The notes beneath the pieces were generated by a model. The model made no database searches. It saw only the letters and a program-made list of their open reading frames with translations, and was not told where the DNA came from. Below, one piece after another: positions 37,151 through 45,797 of a stretch of 64,000 nucleotides of DNA. The stretch lies in assembly GCA_026393855.1 (NCBI GenBank), contig JAPKZJ010000070.1:55753-119752 (forward strand), given 5' to 3'. Position 1 is the first letter of the stretch; each line of letters opens with the position of its first letter. The position numbers and the translations under genes were made by a program. This stretch comes from Candidatus Aminicenantes bacterium (GTDB lineage: Bacteria; Acidobacteriota; Aminicenantia; Aminicenantales; UBA4085).

Positions 37151-37851
37151 CGCGGGGCTCCGGAAACGGACGGGGCGGCCGTCGGGGTCTTCGCCCCCGC
37201 GGCCGGCGGCGGGATCGGCGCAGGAAGGGTCGCGTTGAGGGTGAATTCCAGGTACTGGTTGCTGCCTTCGGCTCTTTGCTGGGTGTTGACGATGCCCACG
37301 GCGCCGAACGGGCCGGCCTTCTCGAGGGCGCGGACATAATCGGAGACGAGCACGTTGGACAAGGCCCGGCCCTTGATCAGGACTCCCGTCTTGTTCAGGA
37401 CGAGCTCGGTCAGCCAGACCCACTCGGGGATGTCCCGGCTGACCGCGTCCAGGATGCCCACGGCCAGCCCCTGCTGGGCCTTGAGGTCCCGGATCAGCCC
37501 GACTTTCTTTTCCAGGTAGAGCTTCTGCCACTCGATCTCGTCCAGCTTGTCGACGACCGGCTGGAGGCGCTGGGCCTCCTCCTGGGCCGAGGCCAGAAGG
37601 CCCCGCTCGCGGCTCAACGATTGGCGCTGCAGCACGGCCAGGCCGCCCAGGAGGATCAGAGCCAGGAAGACGATGAGGTTGCCGATCGGGGTTTTCTTCT
37701 TCGGCTCGCCGGACTTGTCCTGGCCGGGTTTGTGCTTGCCGAGTTTGCGCCTGCCGGCCTTGGTCACTTTGCCGCCGTCGGCGTCTTCGCCGACCGGCGA
37801 GCGGTCCTCGACATCCTTCTTTTCGGCCTTGAGAAGGTTGACGCGGATCAT
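37147..37851 (-). CDS. pilN: Type IV pilus assembly protein PilN
   Basis: A protein of 234 residues. The N-terminal cytoplasmic motif MIRVNLLKAEKK corresponds to the conserved PilM-binding INLLP-type segment. A Lys-rich stretch, one membrane helix (IGNLIVFLALILLGGLAVL), a coiled coil and a periplasmic domain (WVWLTELVLNKTGVLIKGRA) follow. A Pro/Ala tail ends the protein. I set the start at 37851, as the 41 codons upstream do not fit the family. It lies 4 bases after pilM. Confidence 0.9.
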   Translation of the reverse strand: MIRVNLLKAEKKDVEDRSPVGEDADGGKVTKAGRRKLGKHKPGQDKSGEPKKKTPIGNLIVFLALILLGGLAVLQRQSLSRERGLLASAQEEAQRLQPVVDKLDEIEWQKLYLEKKVGLIRDLKAQQGLAVGILDAVSRDIPEWVWLTELVLNKTGVLIKGRALSNVLVSDYVRALEKAGPFGAVGIVNTQQRAEGSNQYLEFTLNATLPAPIPPPAAGAKTPTAAPSVSGAPR

Positions 37852-37855
37852 GGCT

Positions 37856-38932
37856 TCACTTCTCTCTCTGCCGGGTCGCCAACCCCGCCGCGACCCCGAA
37901 GAACGGCGCCATCTCCTGATAATACAACGGACCCAACTTTTTTTCATTATAGTGGATGCGCCGGAAGGGGTCAAACAAGGTCGTCTTGACGCTGAACTTC
38001 TGCTCGAAGGAGGTCGTGATCGTGCGCAGGTTGGCCAGCCCGCCGCTGAGCAGAATCTGCTCGATGCGGTTGTCGTGTTTGTCTTCGGCCTGATAGAAGC
38101 TGAAAGTCTTCTCGACCTCGTCGATCAGGCTGCGGGTGTTCATGGACAGGACGGCGTCGACCTGGAAGGCTTCGACCTGGCGGGAGGGCAGGCCTTTAAG
38201 CAGATCTTCGGCCTCCTGCGGGCCGACATTGAGGTCTTTGCGGAGGTTTTCGGTGAAGTAGGATCCGCCGAGCGACAGGTCGCGAAAGAGCTGCGGCGTC
38301 CCATGGTCGCAGATGACGATGGTGGTGATGTTGGCGCCCAGGTTGATCAGAGCCACCGTCTTTTCGGCGAACTCCTCGGGATAGTTGATTTCCAGGGCGT
38401 TGTAGAGGGCGAAAGCGTCGACCTCGATGGCTACCAGGTTCTTGCGGGCCTGGCTGATCAGATTGCCGTAGGCCGCCACCTTGTCCTTCTTGACGGCGAC
38501 CAGCAGGATCTCCAGCCCGGTGGCTGCTCCGTCGCGGGGCCGGAGGATGGCGTAGTCGACGTTGGTCTCTTCGTAGGGGTAGGGGATGTTATGCTTGGCT
38601 TCCCAGATGATGGATTCGGCCAGCTCCTCGGTCTCCATGGCCGGGAGGCTGATCTTCTTGATGATGACCGAGTTGCCGGCGATGGAGATGGCCACGTCCT
38701 TGTTGACGATTTTGGCCTTGTCGAAGGCCGTCCGGATGGCCTCGGCCACGGCGGCCGCGTCGATGATCTGGCCTTCGACGATGGCGTCGTGGGGGAGAGG
38801 CTCGTAGCCGATCCGGGCCACGCTGTAGGCGTCCTTCTTGCCCTTGCGGCGGACATCGAGCTCGACGACCTTGATGGCGTGCGACCCGATGTCCAGTCCG
38901 ACGACCGGCCGGTCATGCTTGATCCCGAACAT
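37856..38932 (-). CDS. pilM: Type IV pilus assembly ATPase-like protein PilM
   Basis: A protein of 358 residues of the actin/FtsA fold. It has the phosphate-1 motif VVGLDIGSHAIKVVEL, phosphate-2 segment VALINLGANITTIVICD and QILLSGGLANLRTI near the C-terminus. It sits on the cytoplasmic face and binds the PilN N-terminal motif. It is the first pil gene, 12 bases after coaD. No pilus motor or pilin genes are in the window. Confidence 0.93.
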   Translation of the reverse strand: MFGIKHDRPVVGLDIGSHAIKVVELDVRRKGKKDAYSVARIGYEPLPHDAIVEGQIIDAAAVAEAIRTAFDKAKIVNKDVAISIAGNSVIIKKISLPAMETEELAESIIWEAKHNIPYPYEETNVDYAILRPRDGAATGLEILLVAVKKDKVAAYGNLISQARKNLVAIEVDAFALYNALEINYPEEFAEKTVALINLGANITTIVICDHGTPQLFRDLSLGGSYFTENLRKDLNVGPQEAEDLLKGLPSRQVEAFQVDAVLSMNTRSLIDEVEKTFSFYQAEDKHDNRIEQILLSGGLANLRTITTSFEQKFSVKTTLFDPFRRIHYNEKKLGPLYYQEMAPFFGVAAGLATRQREK

Positions 38933-38944
38933 GGCGCTCCTCGG

Positions 38945-39451
38945 TCACTCCGTAATAGGGGACGGATCCCCGCGATGGAATTTCTCACGCAGACGCCGTT
39001 CGACGACGGGCGGCACAAGGGTGCCCACTTCGCCTCCCAGGCCGAAAACTTCCTTGACCAGGCTCGAGCTCAGGAAAGTGAACGGCGAGCTGGGCATCAT
39101 AAACAGCGTCTCGAGCTGGGGGTCAAGGGTCTGATTCATCAGGGCCATCTGAAACTCGTACTCGAAATCGGAGACGGCCCGCAAGCCGCGGATGACGATC
39201 CGGGCCTCGTGCTCGGCGGCGAACCGAACCAGGAGGCCGTGGAAGTGGACCACCTGGATGGCGGGCTGGTCATGGAAGATCTCCCGGATGATCTCGATTC
39301 GTTCGTCGGTGGTGAACAGAGTCGATTTTTTGGGGTTCTCCAGGACGGCAACGATGATGCGGGGAAAAAGCTTGGCGCCGCGCCCGATGATGTCGATGTG
39401 CCCGTTGGTGATCGGATCGAACGAGCCCGGGTATATCGCGATTCTTTCCAT
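38945..39451 (-). CDS. coaD: Phosphopantetheine adenylyltransferase
   Basis: A protein of 168 residues, the normal CoaD size. The nucleotidyltransferase motif is IAIYPGSFDPITNGHIDII (TNGH form of the HxGH signature), with IVIRGLRAVSDFEYEFQMA and the end motif PFTFLSSSLVKEVFGLGG (ISSSxVKE type). It carries out the penultimate step of coenzyme A synthesis. It appears to head the pil operon, an unusual but simple arrangement. Confidence 0.95.
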   Translation of the reverse strand: MERIAIYPGSFDPITNGHIDIIGRGAKLFPRIIVAVLENPKKSTLFTTDERIEIIREIFHDQPAIQVVHFHGLLVRFAAEHEARIVIRGLRAVSDFEYEFQMALMNQTLDPQLETLFMMPSSPFTFLSSSLVKEVFGLGGEVGTLVPPVVERRLREKFHRGDPSPITE

Positions 39452-39490
39452 CCCTGCCTGTCCTTCTGAGGTTCTCGGTCCTTTCTATCT

Positions 39491-39518
39491 GATTAACAAA
39501 AAACGTCATCCCTGTCAA
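39491..39518 (-). promoter_or_regulatory. Possible promoter of the coaD-pil operon
   Basis: On the minus strand, a perfect TTGACA (39518-39513) but only a weak -10, TTAATC (39496-39491), after 16 bases. It lies about 40 bases upstream of coaD. Confidence 0.3.
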
Positions 39519-39610
39519 ACACATTCGGAAGCCGGAAAGCCCTAACTAACAGTCCTTCCTTCATTTGTTCGTCCTGGGCCATTCTCGCAGATTGCCGTTT
39601 TTTGGCTATC

Positions 39611-39642
39611 CCCCCCCCCGGTGAACCGAGGGGTGATTTTTT
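39611..39642 (+). terminator. Terminator-like hairpin with a T run, orphan
   Basis: Within a run of ten C (39610-39619), CCCC-CGGT pairs with ACCG-A-GGGG (39625-39633) and is followed by TGATTTTTT (39634-39642). It points along the plus strand, but no plus-strand gene ends upstream, so its role is unclear. The 240-base gap between coaD and pcm otherwise holds only promoters. Confidence 0.3.
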
Positions 39643-39656
39643 GTCGGCGCGGTAAT

Positions 39657-39685
39657 TTGATTTATAGGCGCGTTTTGCGGACAAT
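39657..39685 (+). promoter_or_regulatory. Predicted promoter of pcm, apparently leaderless
   Basis: TTGATT at 39657-39662, a 17-base spacer and GACAAT at 39680-39685. The ATG of pcm at 39692 begins exactly 6 bases later, with no room for a ribosome binding site. Confidence 0.5.
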
Positions 39686-39691
39686 AGGGCC

Positions 39692-40450
39692 ATGAGACGG
39701 GAACTGCGCCGGCCGGCCGGATTGATGCTGGCCATCCTCTGCCTCGCCTCCCCGGCCATCCGCTCCGGCCAGACGGAGGACGAAGCCTTCTACGCCGCGA
39801 AGCGCAAGGCTATGGTCGAGACCCAGCTCAAGGCCCGGGATATCAAGGATCCCCGGATCCTCGAGATCATGGGCTCCCTGCCGCGCCAGCTTTTCGTCGG
39901 CGCCGAATACAGGCGCCGGGCCTATGAAGACTATCCCCTCCCGATCGACGAGGGCCAGACCATCTCCCAGCCCTATATCGTGGCCCTGATGACCCAGGCC
40001 CTGGGCGTCAAGCCCGGCGACAAGGTTTTGGAGGTGGGGACGGGGTCGGGTTACCAGGCGGCGGTCCTCTCGCGTCTAGCCCGCCGGGTCTACAGCATCG
40101 ACATCAGCGTCGCCCTGACCCGCAAGGCCGGGCAAACCCTGGCCGCTCTCGGTTGCGCCAATGTCGAGGTCAAGAGCGACGACGGCTACTTCGGCTGGGT
40201 CGAGCAGGCGCCCTTCGACGCCGTCATGGTCACCTGCGCCGCCCGCCAGATCCCGCCGCCTCTCATCCAACAGCTCAAGGAGGGCGGCCGGCTGGTCATC
40301 CCCTTGGAGGAAACCGACGAATACCAGTCGCTCAAGCGGGTGACCAAGACGAACGGCAAGCCGGTCATCGAGCAATTGGCCCAGGTCCGGTTCGTCCCCA
40401 TGCTCGGCCAGGACAAGAAGAAGCACGCCGCTGGGGCGGAGCGGCCGTGA
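39692..40450 (+). CDS. pcm: Protein-L-isoaspartate O-methyltransferase with export signal
   Basis: A protein of 252 residues. The N-terminus is a signal peptide (RRPAGLMLAILCLASPAIRSG), so the enzyme is probably periplasmic, unlike the cytosolic E. coli Pcm. The core holds DEGQTISQPYIVALMTQAL and the SAM motif VLEVGTGSGYQAAVLSRLA, followed by VYSIDI and the C-terminal GGRLVIPL. It methylates damaged L-isoaspartyl residues to start their repair. Its SAM supply outside the cytoplasm would be a puzzle, so the signal may instead act as an anchor. It overlaps the next gene (GTGA). Confidence 0.88.
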   Translation: MRRELRRPAGLMLAILCLASPAIRSGQTEDEAFYAAKRKAMVETQLKARDIKDPRILEIMGSLPRQLFVGAEYRRRAYEDYPLPIDEGQTISQPYIVALMTQALGVKPGDKVLEVGTGSGYQAAVLSRLARRVYSIDISVALTRKAGQTLAALGCANVEVKSDDGYFGWVEQAPFDAVMVTCAARQIPPPLIQQLKEGGRLVIPLEETDEYQSLKRVTKTNGKPVIEQLAQVRFVPMLGQDKKKHAAGAERP

Positions 40451-41847
40451 TCCGATTCGGGACCAACGGCTGGCGGGCGGTGATGGGGGAAGAGTTTACC
40501 TTCCACAACGTCCGGCTCTGCGTCCAGGCCATCGCCAATGTCCTCGGCCGCAAGTTCCCCGGCCGCGAGATCACCGTCATCGTCAACTACGACACCCGCT
40601 TCCTGTCCGAGCGCTACGCGGCCGAAGCGGCCAAGGTCCTGTCGCACAACCGGATCCAGGTTCTGCTGGCGGAGCGCGATTCGCCCACCCAGGCCCAAGC
40701 TTTTCAGATCATCCGCCGCGGCGCCCAGGGCGGGATCAATTTTACCGCCTCCTTCAACCCCCCCCAGTACAACGGCCTCAAATACAATACCGAGACGGGC
40801 GCCCCGGCCCTGCCCGACGAGACCGGGGCCATCGAGACCGAGATCAAGAGCCTGGAGAAGGGGTTCGATTTCTTTCCCCGGTATCCGCGCTCCGAAGCCA
40901 TCCAGCGCATCGACCTGCGGGCCGACTACCTGCGGTCTCTGCCGGACAAGATTGATTTCGAGGCTATTCGGGCCTCCGGCCTCAAGATCGGGGTCGACCT
41001 TCTCTACGGCACGAGCCGCGAATACCTGGACGAGATCCTCGAGGACAACGGGATCCCCGTCGAGGAGATCCACGGCTTCATTGATCCCTATTTCGGCGGC
41101 ATCGCCCCGTCCTGCACCGAGGAGAACCTGGCCGAGCTGGCCGCTTTGGTGCGGGAGAAGAACTGCGATCTGGGGCTGGCCACGGACGCGGACGGCGATC
41201 GCTTCGGCATCGTCGACCACGAGGGGACCGTGGTCATCCAAAACCTCGTCCTGGCGATGCTCCTGCAATACCTGGTGACCAAGCGCGGCTGGCACGGCGG
41301 GGTGGCCCGGTCGGTGGCCACCACCCACCTCATCGACCGCATCGCCCGGCCGCACGACCTGCCCATCTTCCGAACCCCGGTCGGATTCAAGTTCATCGCC
41401 GACCTCTTGCTCAAGGGCGAAATCATGTTCGGCGGCGAGGAGAGCGCGGCCCTGGGCCTGCGCGATCATCTGCCGGAAAAAGACGGGATCATTGCGGGAC
41501 TGCTCGTGGCCGAGATGGTGGCCAAATCGGGCCGCAGCCTGGCCGAGCTGCTGCAGGACCTCTACAAGGAGTACGGGGAGCGGATCGGCGTCCAGAAGAG
41601 CCTGCCCTTGACCCCCGGCCGGGAGAAAGCTTTGCGCAAGCTGGCCAAATCCCCCCCTTCCAAGCTGGCCGGCCGCTATATCGTCAACACCGAGACTATC
41701 GACGGCGTCAAGTTCGATTTCGCCGACGATGACTGGCTCTTGATCCGCTTCTCCGGCACGGAGCCGCTGGTGCGCTGCTACGCCGAGGCGGGCTCGCGCA
41801 AGGATCTGCGCGAGCTGCTCAAGGCCGGCCTGGACAAGATCGGATGA
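40447..41847 (+). CDS. Phosphoglucomutase/phosphomannomutase family protein
   Basis: A protein of 466 residues from a GTG start overlapping the pcm stop. Alpha-D-phosphohexomutase motifs in order: IRFGTNGWRAVMG; the phosphoserine loop FTASFNPPQYNG with Ser102 (usual TASHNP, here His replaced by Phe); metal loop ATDADGDRFG; sugar-binding loop FGGEESAALG; phosphate-binding RFSGTEPLVR. It interconverts hexose 1- and 6-phosphates; glucose or mannose specificity cannot be told. It could feed galU, which lies elsewhere in the window. Confidence 0.9.
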   Translation: MIRFGTNGWRAVMGEEFTFHNVRLCVQAIANVLGRKFPGREITVIVNYDTRFLSERYAAEAAKVLSHNRIQVLLAERDSPTQAQAFQIIRRGAQGGINFTASFNPPQYNGLKYNTETGAPALPDETGAIETEIKSLEKGFDFFPRYPRSEAIQRIDLRADYLRSLPDKIDFEAIRASGLKIGVDLLYGTSREYLDEILEDNGIPVEEIHGFIDPYFGGIAPSCTEENLAELAALVREKNCDLGLATDADGDRFGIVDHEGTVVIQNLVLAMLLQYLVTKRGWHGGVARSVATTHLIDRIARPHDLPIFRTPVGFKFIADLLLKGEIMFGGEESAALGLRDHLPEKDGIIAGLLVAEMVAKSGRSLAELLQDLYKEYGERIGVQKSLPLTPGREKALRKLAKSPPSKLAGRYIVNTETIDGVKFDFADDDWLLIRFSGTEPLVRCYAEAGSRKDLRELLKAGLDKIG

Positions 41848-42161
41848 CGCCGGAACGGACGAAAGAGGAGCGCCGGATTCCACGGGCGGCCTCAATCGCC
41901 GCCACCGCGGTGGCGTTCCTCCTTTTCGTGCTGCTCGTCTCCACCGTCTTCGGCAAGAAAGGCCTGCTGGAGATCGCCAAGGCCCGCCGGACCTATGCCG
42001 AGCTGGAGACGGAGATACGCGGGCTCCAGGAAAAGAAGGCCCGGCTGGAGAAGGAAATCGCCGCCCTGGACGCCGACCCCAAGGCCGTCGAGCGCGAAGC
42101 TCGGGAGAAGCTCTGGCTGATGAAGCCGGACGAGAAGGTCCTGATAAAAAAGAAGGGTTAA
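41844..42161 (+). CDS. FtsB/DivIC-type septum formation initiator
   Basis: A protein of 105 residues with the FtsB layout: a short basic cytoplasmic start, one membrane helix (IAATAVAFLLFVLLVSTVFG) and a coiled coil (ELETEIRGLQEKKARLEKEI). The conserved end is AREKLWLMKPDEKVLIKK. It should join the divisome FtsQLB complex. It is coupled to the mutase gene by an ATGA overlap and ends with a 4-base overlap against sppA. Confidence 0.88.
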   Translation: MTPERTKEERRIPRAASIAATAVAFLLFVLLVSTVFGKKGLLEIAKARRTYAELETEIRGLQEKKARLEKEIAALDADPKAVEREAREKLWLMKPDEKVLIKKKG

Positions 42162-43852
42162 AAGGGCACGATCGCCAGCACCTGATTGCGGCCCAGCATC
42201 TTCAGAAACCCGGCCGCCCGTTCCATTTCCGCCGTCAAGCCTGTCCGCGCGTCCGCCCCCCGGCGGCCGAACAGGGCCCCCAGGAACGAAGTCCGGCCGG
42301 GCCGGACCGCGAGCCGGACATCCTCCTCCGGGCCGATCCCGGCCAGCGCTTTGGCGATCTCGATAGCCTTGCTCAGCCCGCCCAGCTCGTCGACCAGCCC
42401 GCGGGCCTTGGCCTGGGCCCCGGTCCAGACTCGGCCCCGCCCGAGGCGGTCGATCTGCTCGGGAGCTAAATGGCGTCCGGCCGCGGCCTTGGCCACGAAG
42501 CGCTCGTAAATCCAACGGATGTCCGCCTTCAGCAGGACCCGCTCCTCGGCGGTGGCGGGCCGGAAAGGCGAGTAGAGATCCGCGAAACGGCCGAATCGTA
42601 CGGTTTCGGAGCCGATGCCGAGCTTGGCCAGAAGCCCGGAGGCGTCGATCTTACCGGCCAGGACGCCGATCGATCCGGTCAAGGTCTGGGGCTGGGCCAC
42701 GATCCGGCTGGCGCCCATGGCGATCCAATAGCCTCCGGATCCCGCGACATCCGACATCGAAACCACGATGGGCTTGACGGCCCGGGTCAGCTCGACCTCG
42801 CGGGCGATGACGTCCGAGGCCACGGCCGCGCCGCCGGGACTGTCCACCCGCAGGACGACCGCGGCGATCGCCGAGTCCTCGCGGGCTTCGCGCAGCCATC
42901 GGCCCAAAGTGTCGGACCCGATCGTCCCGGCCAGGCTCTCTCCGCCGTGGATGGGGCCAACGGCATAAAGAAGGGCCAGCCGCCTCCCGCGGCCGAGCCC
43001 GACCGAGGAAGGGCTGATTCGAGAGTAGCGGGAAATGGGGATGAGGACGGCGGGCCGACCTTGGCGCCCGAAAAGCGCCCTGACCTGATCTTCATACAGG
43101 CACTCGTCGACCAGGCCAGCCCGGACCGCATCCTCGCCCCGGAAAAGAGCTCGATCGACGAGAGCCCGGATCTCCGGCTCGGACTTGCCCCGGGCTGCCG
43201 CGACGTCTTTCAGGAAGTGATCAAACTGATCGGCCAGCAGGGACTCGGTCATCTCCCGATGGGCCGGCGTGAAGCCTTTCTCGGTGAACTGGTTGTAGGC
43301 GGTCTTGTATTCCTCGATATGCTCGATTTCGGCCCGGATGCCGAGCTTGTCGAGGGCGTTCTTGAAAAAAGGCACCTGGCCGCCCAGCCCGGTGATTCCC
43401 AGGCCGCCCAGGGGGTGCAGGACGATCCGGTCGCAGGCCGTGGCGATGTAGTATTCCTTGGTGGCCAGCGGAGCGTCCTCGAAGTAAGCCACCGCCTTTT
43501 TACCCGAGCGGCGGAAGTCCAGGACGGCGTCCCGGATCTCGGCGCACTTGGCCCAGTCGCAGTCCAAAAGGCCAAGCCGCAGCAGCACGCCCGTCACCCG
43601 GCGGTCGGCGCGGGCCAGGCGAAGGCCGTTCCAGATGTCGAGCATGGACTGCGGCCGGCCCGCGAACAGGGCCGCCAGGGCCCCCGGGTCGGCGAACTCG
43701 GCCAGCGGCCCTTCGACCCGGATTTCAAGGACGGCGGCCTCGGGCACGACGGGCTCGCTCCGCAGGGTCATGAAGACCCAGGACACGGCTGCGGCCAGGA
43801 TGAGCCCGGCGAAGATGAGGACGAGAAGGAGGACGGAACGGCCTTTTTTCAT
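42158..43852 (-). CDS. sppA: Signal peptide peptidase SppA, 67K type
   Basis: A protein of 564 residues with two tandem protease-like domains, as in E. coli SppA. An N-terminal membrane anchor is present (SVLLLVLIFAGLILAAAVSWVF). The likely general base is Lys183 in EEYKTAYNQF in the first half. The nucleophile Ser is in SMSDVAGSGGYWIAM, near residue 375, in the second half. It digests cleaved signal peptides in the membrane. Confidence 0.93.
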   Translation of the reverse strand: MKKGRSVLLLVLIFAGLILAAAVSWVFMTLRSEPVVPEAAVLEIRVEGPLAEFADPGALAALFAGRPQSMLDIWNGLRLARADRRVTGVLLRLGLLDCDWAKCAEIRDAVLDFRRSGKKAVAYFEDAPLATKEYYIATACDRIVLHPLGGLGITGLGGQVPFFKNALDKLGIRAEIEHIEEYKTAYNQFTEKGFTPAHREMTESLLADQFDHFLKDVAAARGKSEPEIRALVDRALFRGEDAVRAGLVDECLYEDQVRALFGRQGRPAVLIPISRYSRISPSSVGLGRGRRLALLYAVGPIHGGESLAGTIGSDTLGRWLREAREDSAIAAVVLRVDSPGGAAVASDVIAREVELTRAVKPIVVSMSDVAGSGGYWIAMGASRIVAQPQTLTGSIGVLAGKIDASGLLAKLGIGSETVRFGRFADLYSPFRPATAEERVLLKADIRWIYERFVAKAAAGRHLAPEQIDRLGRGRVWTGAQAKARGLVDELGGLSKAIEIAKALAGIGPEEDVRLAVRPGRTSFLGALFGRRGADARTGLTAEMERAAGFLKMLGRNQVLAIVPF

Positions 43853-43875
43853 GGCGGGCTCCTGGCGGTATCCTC

Positions 43876-43905
43876 ATCATAGCAGAACGCTGCGGGGCCC
43901 GCCAA
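43876..43905 (-). promoter_or_regulatory. Predicted promoter of sppA
   Basis: On the minus strand, TTGGCG (43905-43900), an 18-base spacer and TATGAT (43881-43876). AGGAG then precedes the ATG at 43852. Confidence 0.45.
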
Positions 43906-43921
43906 ACCCGCTTCCGGCTTC

Positions 43922-43950
43922 TTGATTTTCCCCGGCCCCTATGATTGAAT
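43922..43950 (+). promoter_or_regulatory. Predicted promoter of the RNA-binding protein gene
   Basis: TTGATT at 43922-43927, a 17-base spacer and TTGAAT at 43945-43950; a TATGAT at 43940 is too close to that -35. AGGAGG at 43980-43985 precedes the ATG at 43994. Confidence 0.4.
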
Positions 43951-43993
43951 GAATTTCCATTCGGAGCGGGCTAAGGCCCAGGAGGATTTTTGA

Positions 43994-44254
43994 ATGAGTT
44001 CGAAAAAGCTCTATGTCGGTAACCTCAACTACAAAATGACGGACGAGGCGCTTAAGGCGGTCTTCTCCCCTTACGGCGAGGTTACCTCGGCCAACGTCCT
44101 TCAGGGCCGCGGCTTCGGGTTCGTCGAGATGGCCGCTTCCGAGGCGGCCGACGAGGCCCGGGCCCGGTTGAACGGAACGGACTTGGATGGCCGCAAGATC
44201 GTCGTCAATGAAGCCCGCCCCCAGACCCTCCGGACGCGCGAGCCGGCCTCGTAA
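43994..44254 (+). CDS. RRM-type RNA-binding protein
   Basis: A protein of 86 residues that is a single RNA recognition motif. RNP2 is LYVGNL (residues 6-11) and RNP1 is RGFGFVEM (about 39-46), with NGTDLDGRKIVVNEA closing the fold. Bacterial proteins of this size are RNA chaperone-like and often cold-induced. The tail is short and lacks the Gly/Arg-rich extension of cyanobacterial members. It stands alone with a strong AGGAGG site. Confidence 0.92.
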   Translation: MSSKKLYVGNLNYKMTDEALKAVFSPYGEVTSANVLQGRGFGFVEMAASEAADEARARLNGTDLDGRKIVVNEARPQTLRTREPAS

Positions 44255-44372
44255 ACCTTTCCGGCGGGGCTTTCGTAGAGTCAGGTGAACGCCGCTCTCC
44301 GTCGAGGTGGAATATGACTCCGATCCGCGCCGCCCTCCCAGCCGGGGAGCGGTCCGTACGGGGGAGCGCCTG

Positions 44373-44978
44373 ATGACCGAGGAGGGGACCGCACCGTATG
44401 CCTCAGCTGCGGGCCTTGCGCCTGAGGCGCTGGAGGGTCTCCTCCGGCGGATCCGGCAGGGCGACCGGGATGCGTTCCTCCTCCTGACCCGGGCTTATCA
44501 GAAAAAAGTCTTCGGCTTGGCCTACGCTTTTTTCCGCGACCGCGAAGACGCCCTCGACCTCGTCCAGGAGACATTCCTTAGGCTGTTCCAGAAGATCGAG
44601 ACTTACCAGGAAGGCCGCAACTTCGAGGCCTGGCTGCTGCAGGTGGCGCGCAACCTCTGCATCGACCATTATCGCAAGCATTATCGGAAGCGCCGGGAGA
44701 TGGAATGCGCCACCCCCGTGGACGAGCTGCCTCTGGCCGCCGCCGGGGCCGAGGATGCGGTCCACGCCTCCGACCTCAAGGACATCCTATCCCGCTGTGT
44801 CGAACGGCTGGCCGACCGCCAGCGCCAGATCTTCATCATGCGCCACTATAACCAGCTTAAAAACGAGGAGATCGCCCGCACTCTCGACATCTCCCTGGGA
44901 ACCGTTAAGTCCCTTCATTTCAAGGCCATCCAGAACCTGCGGGCCCTGATGGAGCCGTACATGGGGTGCCGGACATGA
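44373..44978 (+). CDS. ECF-type RNA polymerase sigma factor
   Basis: A protein of 201 residues. Region 2 reads AFLLLTRAYQKKVFGLAYAF and DALDLVQETFLRLFQKI, with FEAWLLQVARNLCIDHYRK. Region 4 is RQRQIFIMRHYNQLKNEEIA followed by the DNA-reading helix TLDISLGTVKSLHFKAIQNL. GGGGAG (44361-44366) favours the ATG at 44373 over an in-frame ATG at 44307. The next gene overlaps (ATGA) and encodes a zinc anti-sigma factor, so this sigma factor is probably held inactive until an envelope signal arrives. Confidence 0.93.
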   Translation: MTEEGTAPYASAAGLAPEALEGLLRRIRQGDRDAFLLLTRAYQKKVFGLAYAFFRDREDALDLVQETFLRLFQKIETYQEGRNFEAWLLQVARNLCIDHYRKHYRKRREMECATPVDELPLAAAGAEDAVHASDLKDILSRCVERLADRQRQIFIMRHYNQLKNEEIARTLDISLGTVKSLHFKAIQNLRALMEPYMGCRT

Positions 44979-45796
44979 ACGCTTGCCGCCGAAACCGCCG
45001 GGCCGTCCGCAACGCCGTCGGGACGGATCTCTTCGTCCCCGAAGGTGCGGATAAGGAGCATATCGCCGTGTGCAAGGAATGCCGACGCGAACATGAAGAT
45101 CTCCGAGCCATCGGGATCGGAGCGGAAGCCGTCCGCGACGAGATCGGTGCGGCCATGGCAGGCGTCGATTGGGACGCTCTGTCCGAACGGATCGCCGATG
45201 CCGCCCTGGCCGAGAGGCGGACTGCCCCGCAGCCGGCCCCGCGCCCGATCGTTCGGCCGTTCTTTTCGCGATCGCTCCTGGCCGGAGCGGCGGCCGGGCT
45301 GCTGGTCGGGGTTTTGGCCACCCTGTTCTTTCTGCGCCGCGGGTCCCAATCTGCCGCGCTCCCGACGACTTCGGCGGCTTCCGCTGTTCCGGCGGCCGGA
45401 TCCTATTCGGCCTCCGGGGAGTTCCTGCAGAGAGTGGAGCTGGAGCTGGCCAAGCGCGAGACCATCGATTACCTCGAGAAGAGCGAGTATGTTCTGCTCG
45501 ATCTTCTCGAACCGCGATCGGCGGGAGCCGCCCCGGGACCGCCGGTCGCCCCCATCGATCGAACCAGCGGCCTGCTGGCCCAAAAGCGCTATTTCAACGC
45601 CCATTTGGGCGATGTCCGAATGGCCAAGGCGCGGGCTTTGTGCGACCAAATCGAATTCCTTTTCCTGGAGCTGTCCCAGATCAGCCGGACGCTGGATCCC
45701 AAGGAGACGGCCGAGATCCGCAAATTCGTCGAGGACAAACAGCTCCTCCTCCAGATCCGCCTGCTGAAGAAAGAGCTCCGGGAAAACGAGGCCTGA
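44975..45796 (+). CDS. Zinc-type anti-sigma factor with one membrane helix
   Basis: A protein of 273 residues. The N-terminal cytoplasmic part has the ZAS motif H29-x3-C33-x2-C36 (HIAVCKEC). A single membrane helix (SLLAGAAAGLLVGVLATLFFL) follows near residues 97-117. The large outer part is helical, with two long charged stretches (RVELELAKRETIDYLEKSEY; LLLQIRLLKKELRENEA). It should bind the ECF sigma factor encoded just upstream and release it in response to a periplasmic cue. The sensor domain is unfamiliar and is larger than in most ZAS proteins. Confidence 0.8.
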   Translation: MNACRRNRRAVRNAVGTDLFVPEGADKEHIAVCKECRREHEDLRAIGIGAEAVRDEIGAAMAGVDWDALSERIADAALAERRTAPQPAPRPIVRPFFSRSLLAGAAAGLLVGVLATLFFLRRGSQSAALPTTSAASAVPAAGSYSASGEFLQRVELELAKRETIDYLEKSEYVLLDLLEPRSAGAAPGPPVAPIDRTSGLLAQKRYFNAHLGDVRMAKARALCDQIEFLFLELSQISRTLDPKETAEIRKFVEDKQLLLQIRLLKKELRENEA

Positions 45797-45797
45797 C

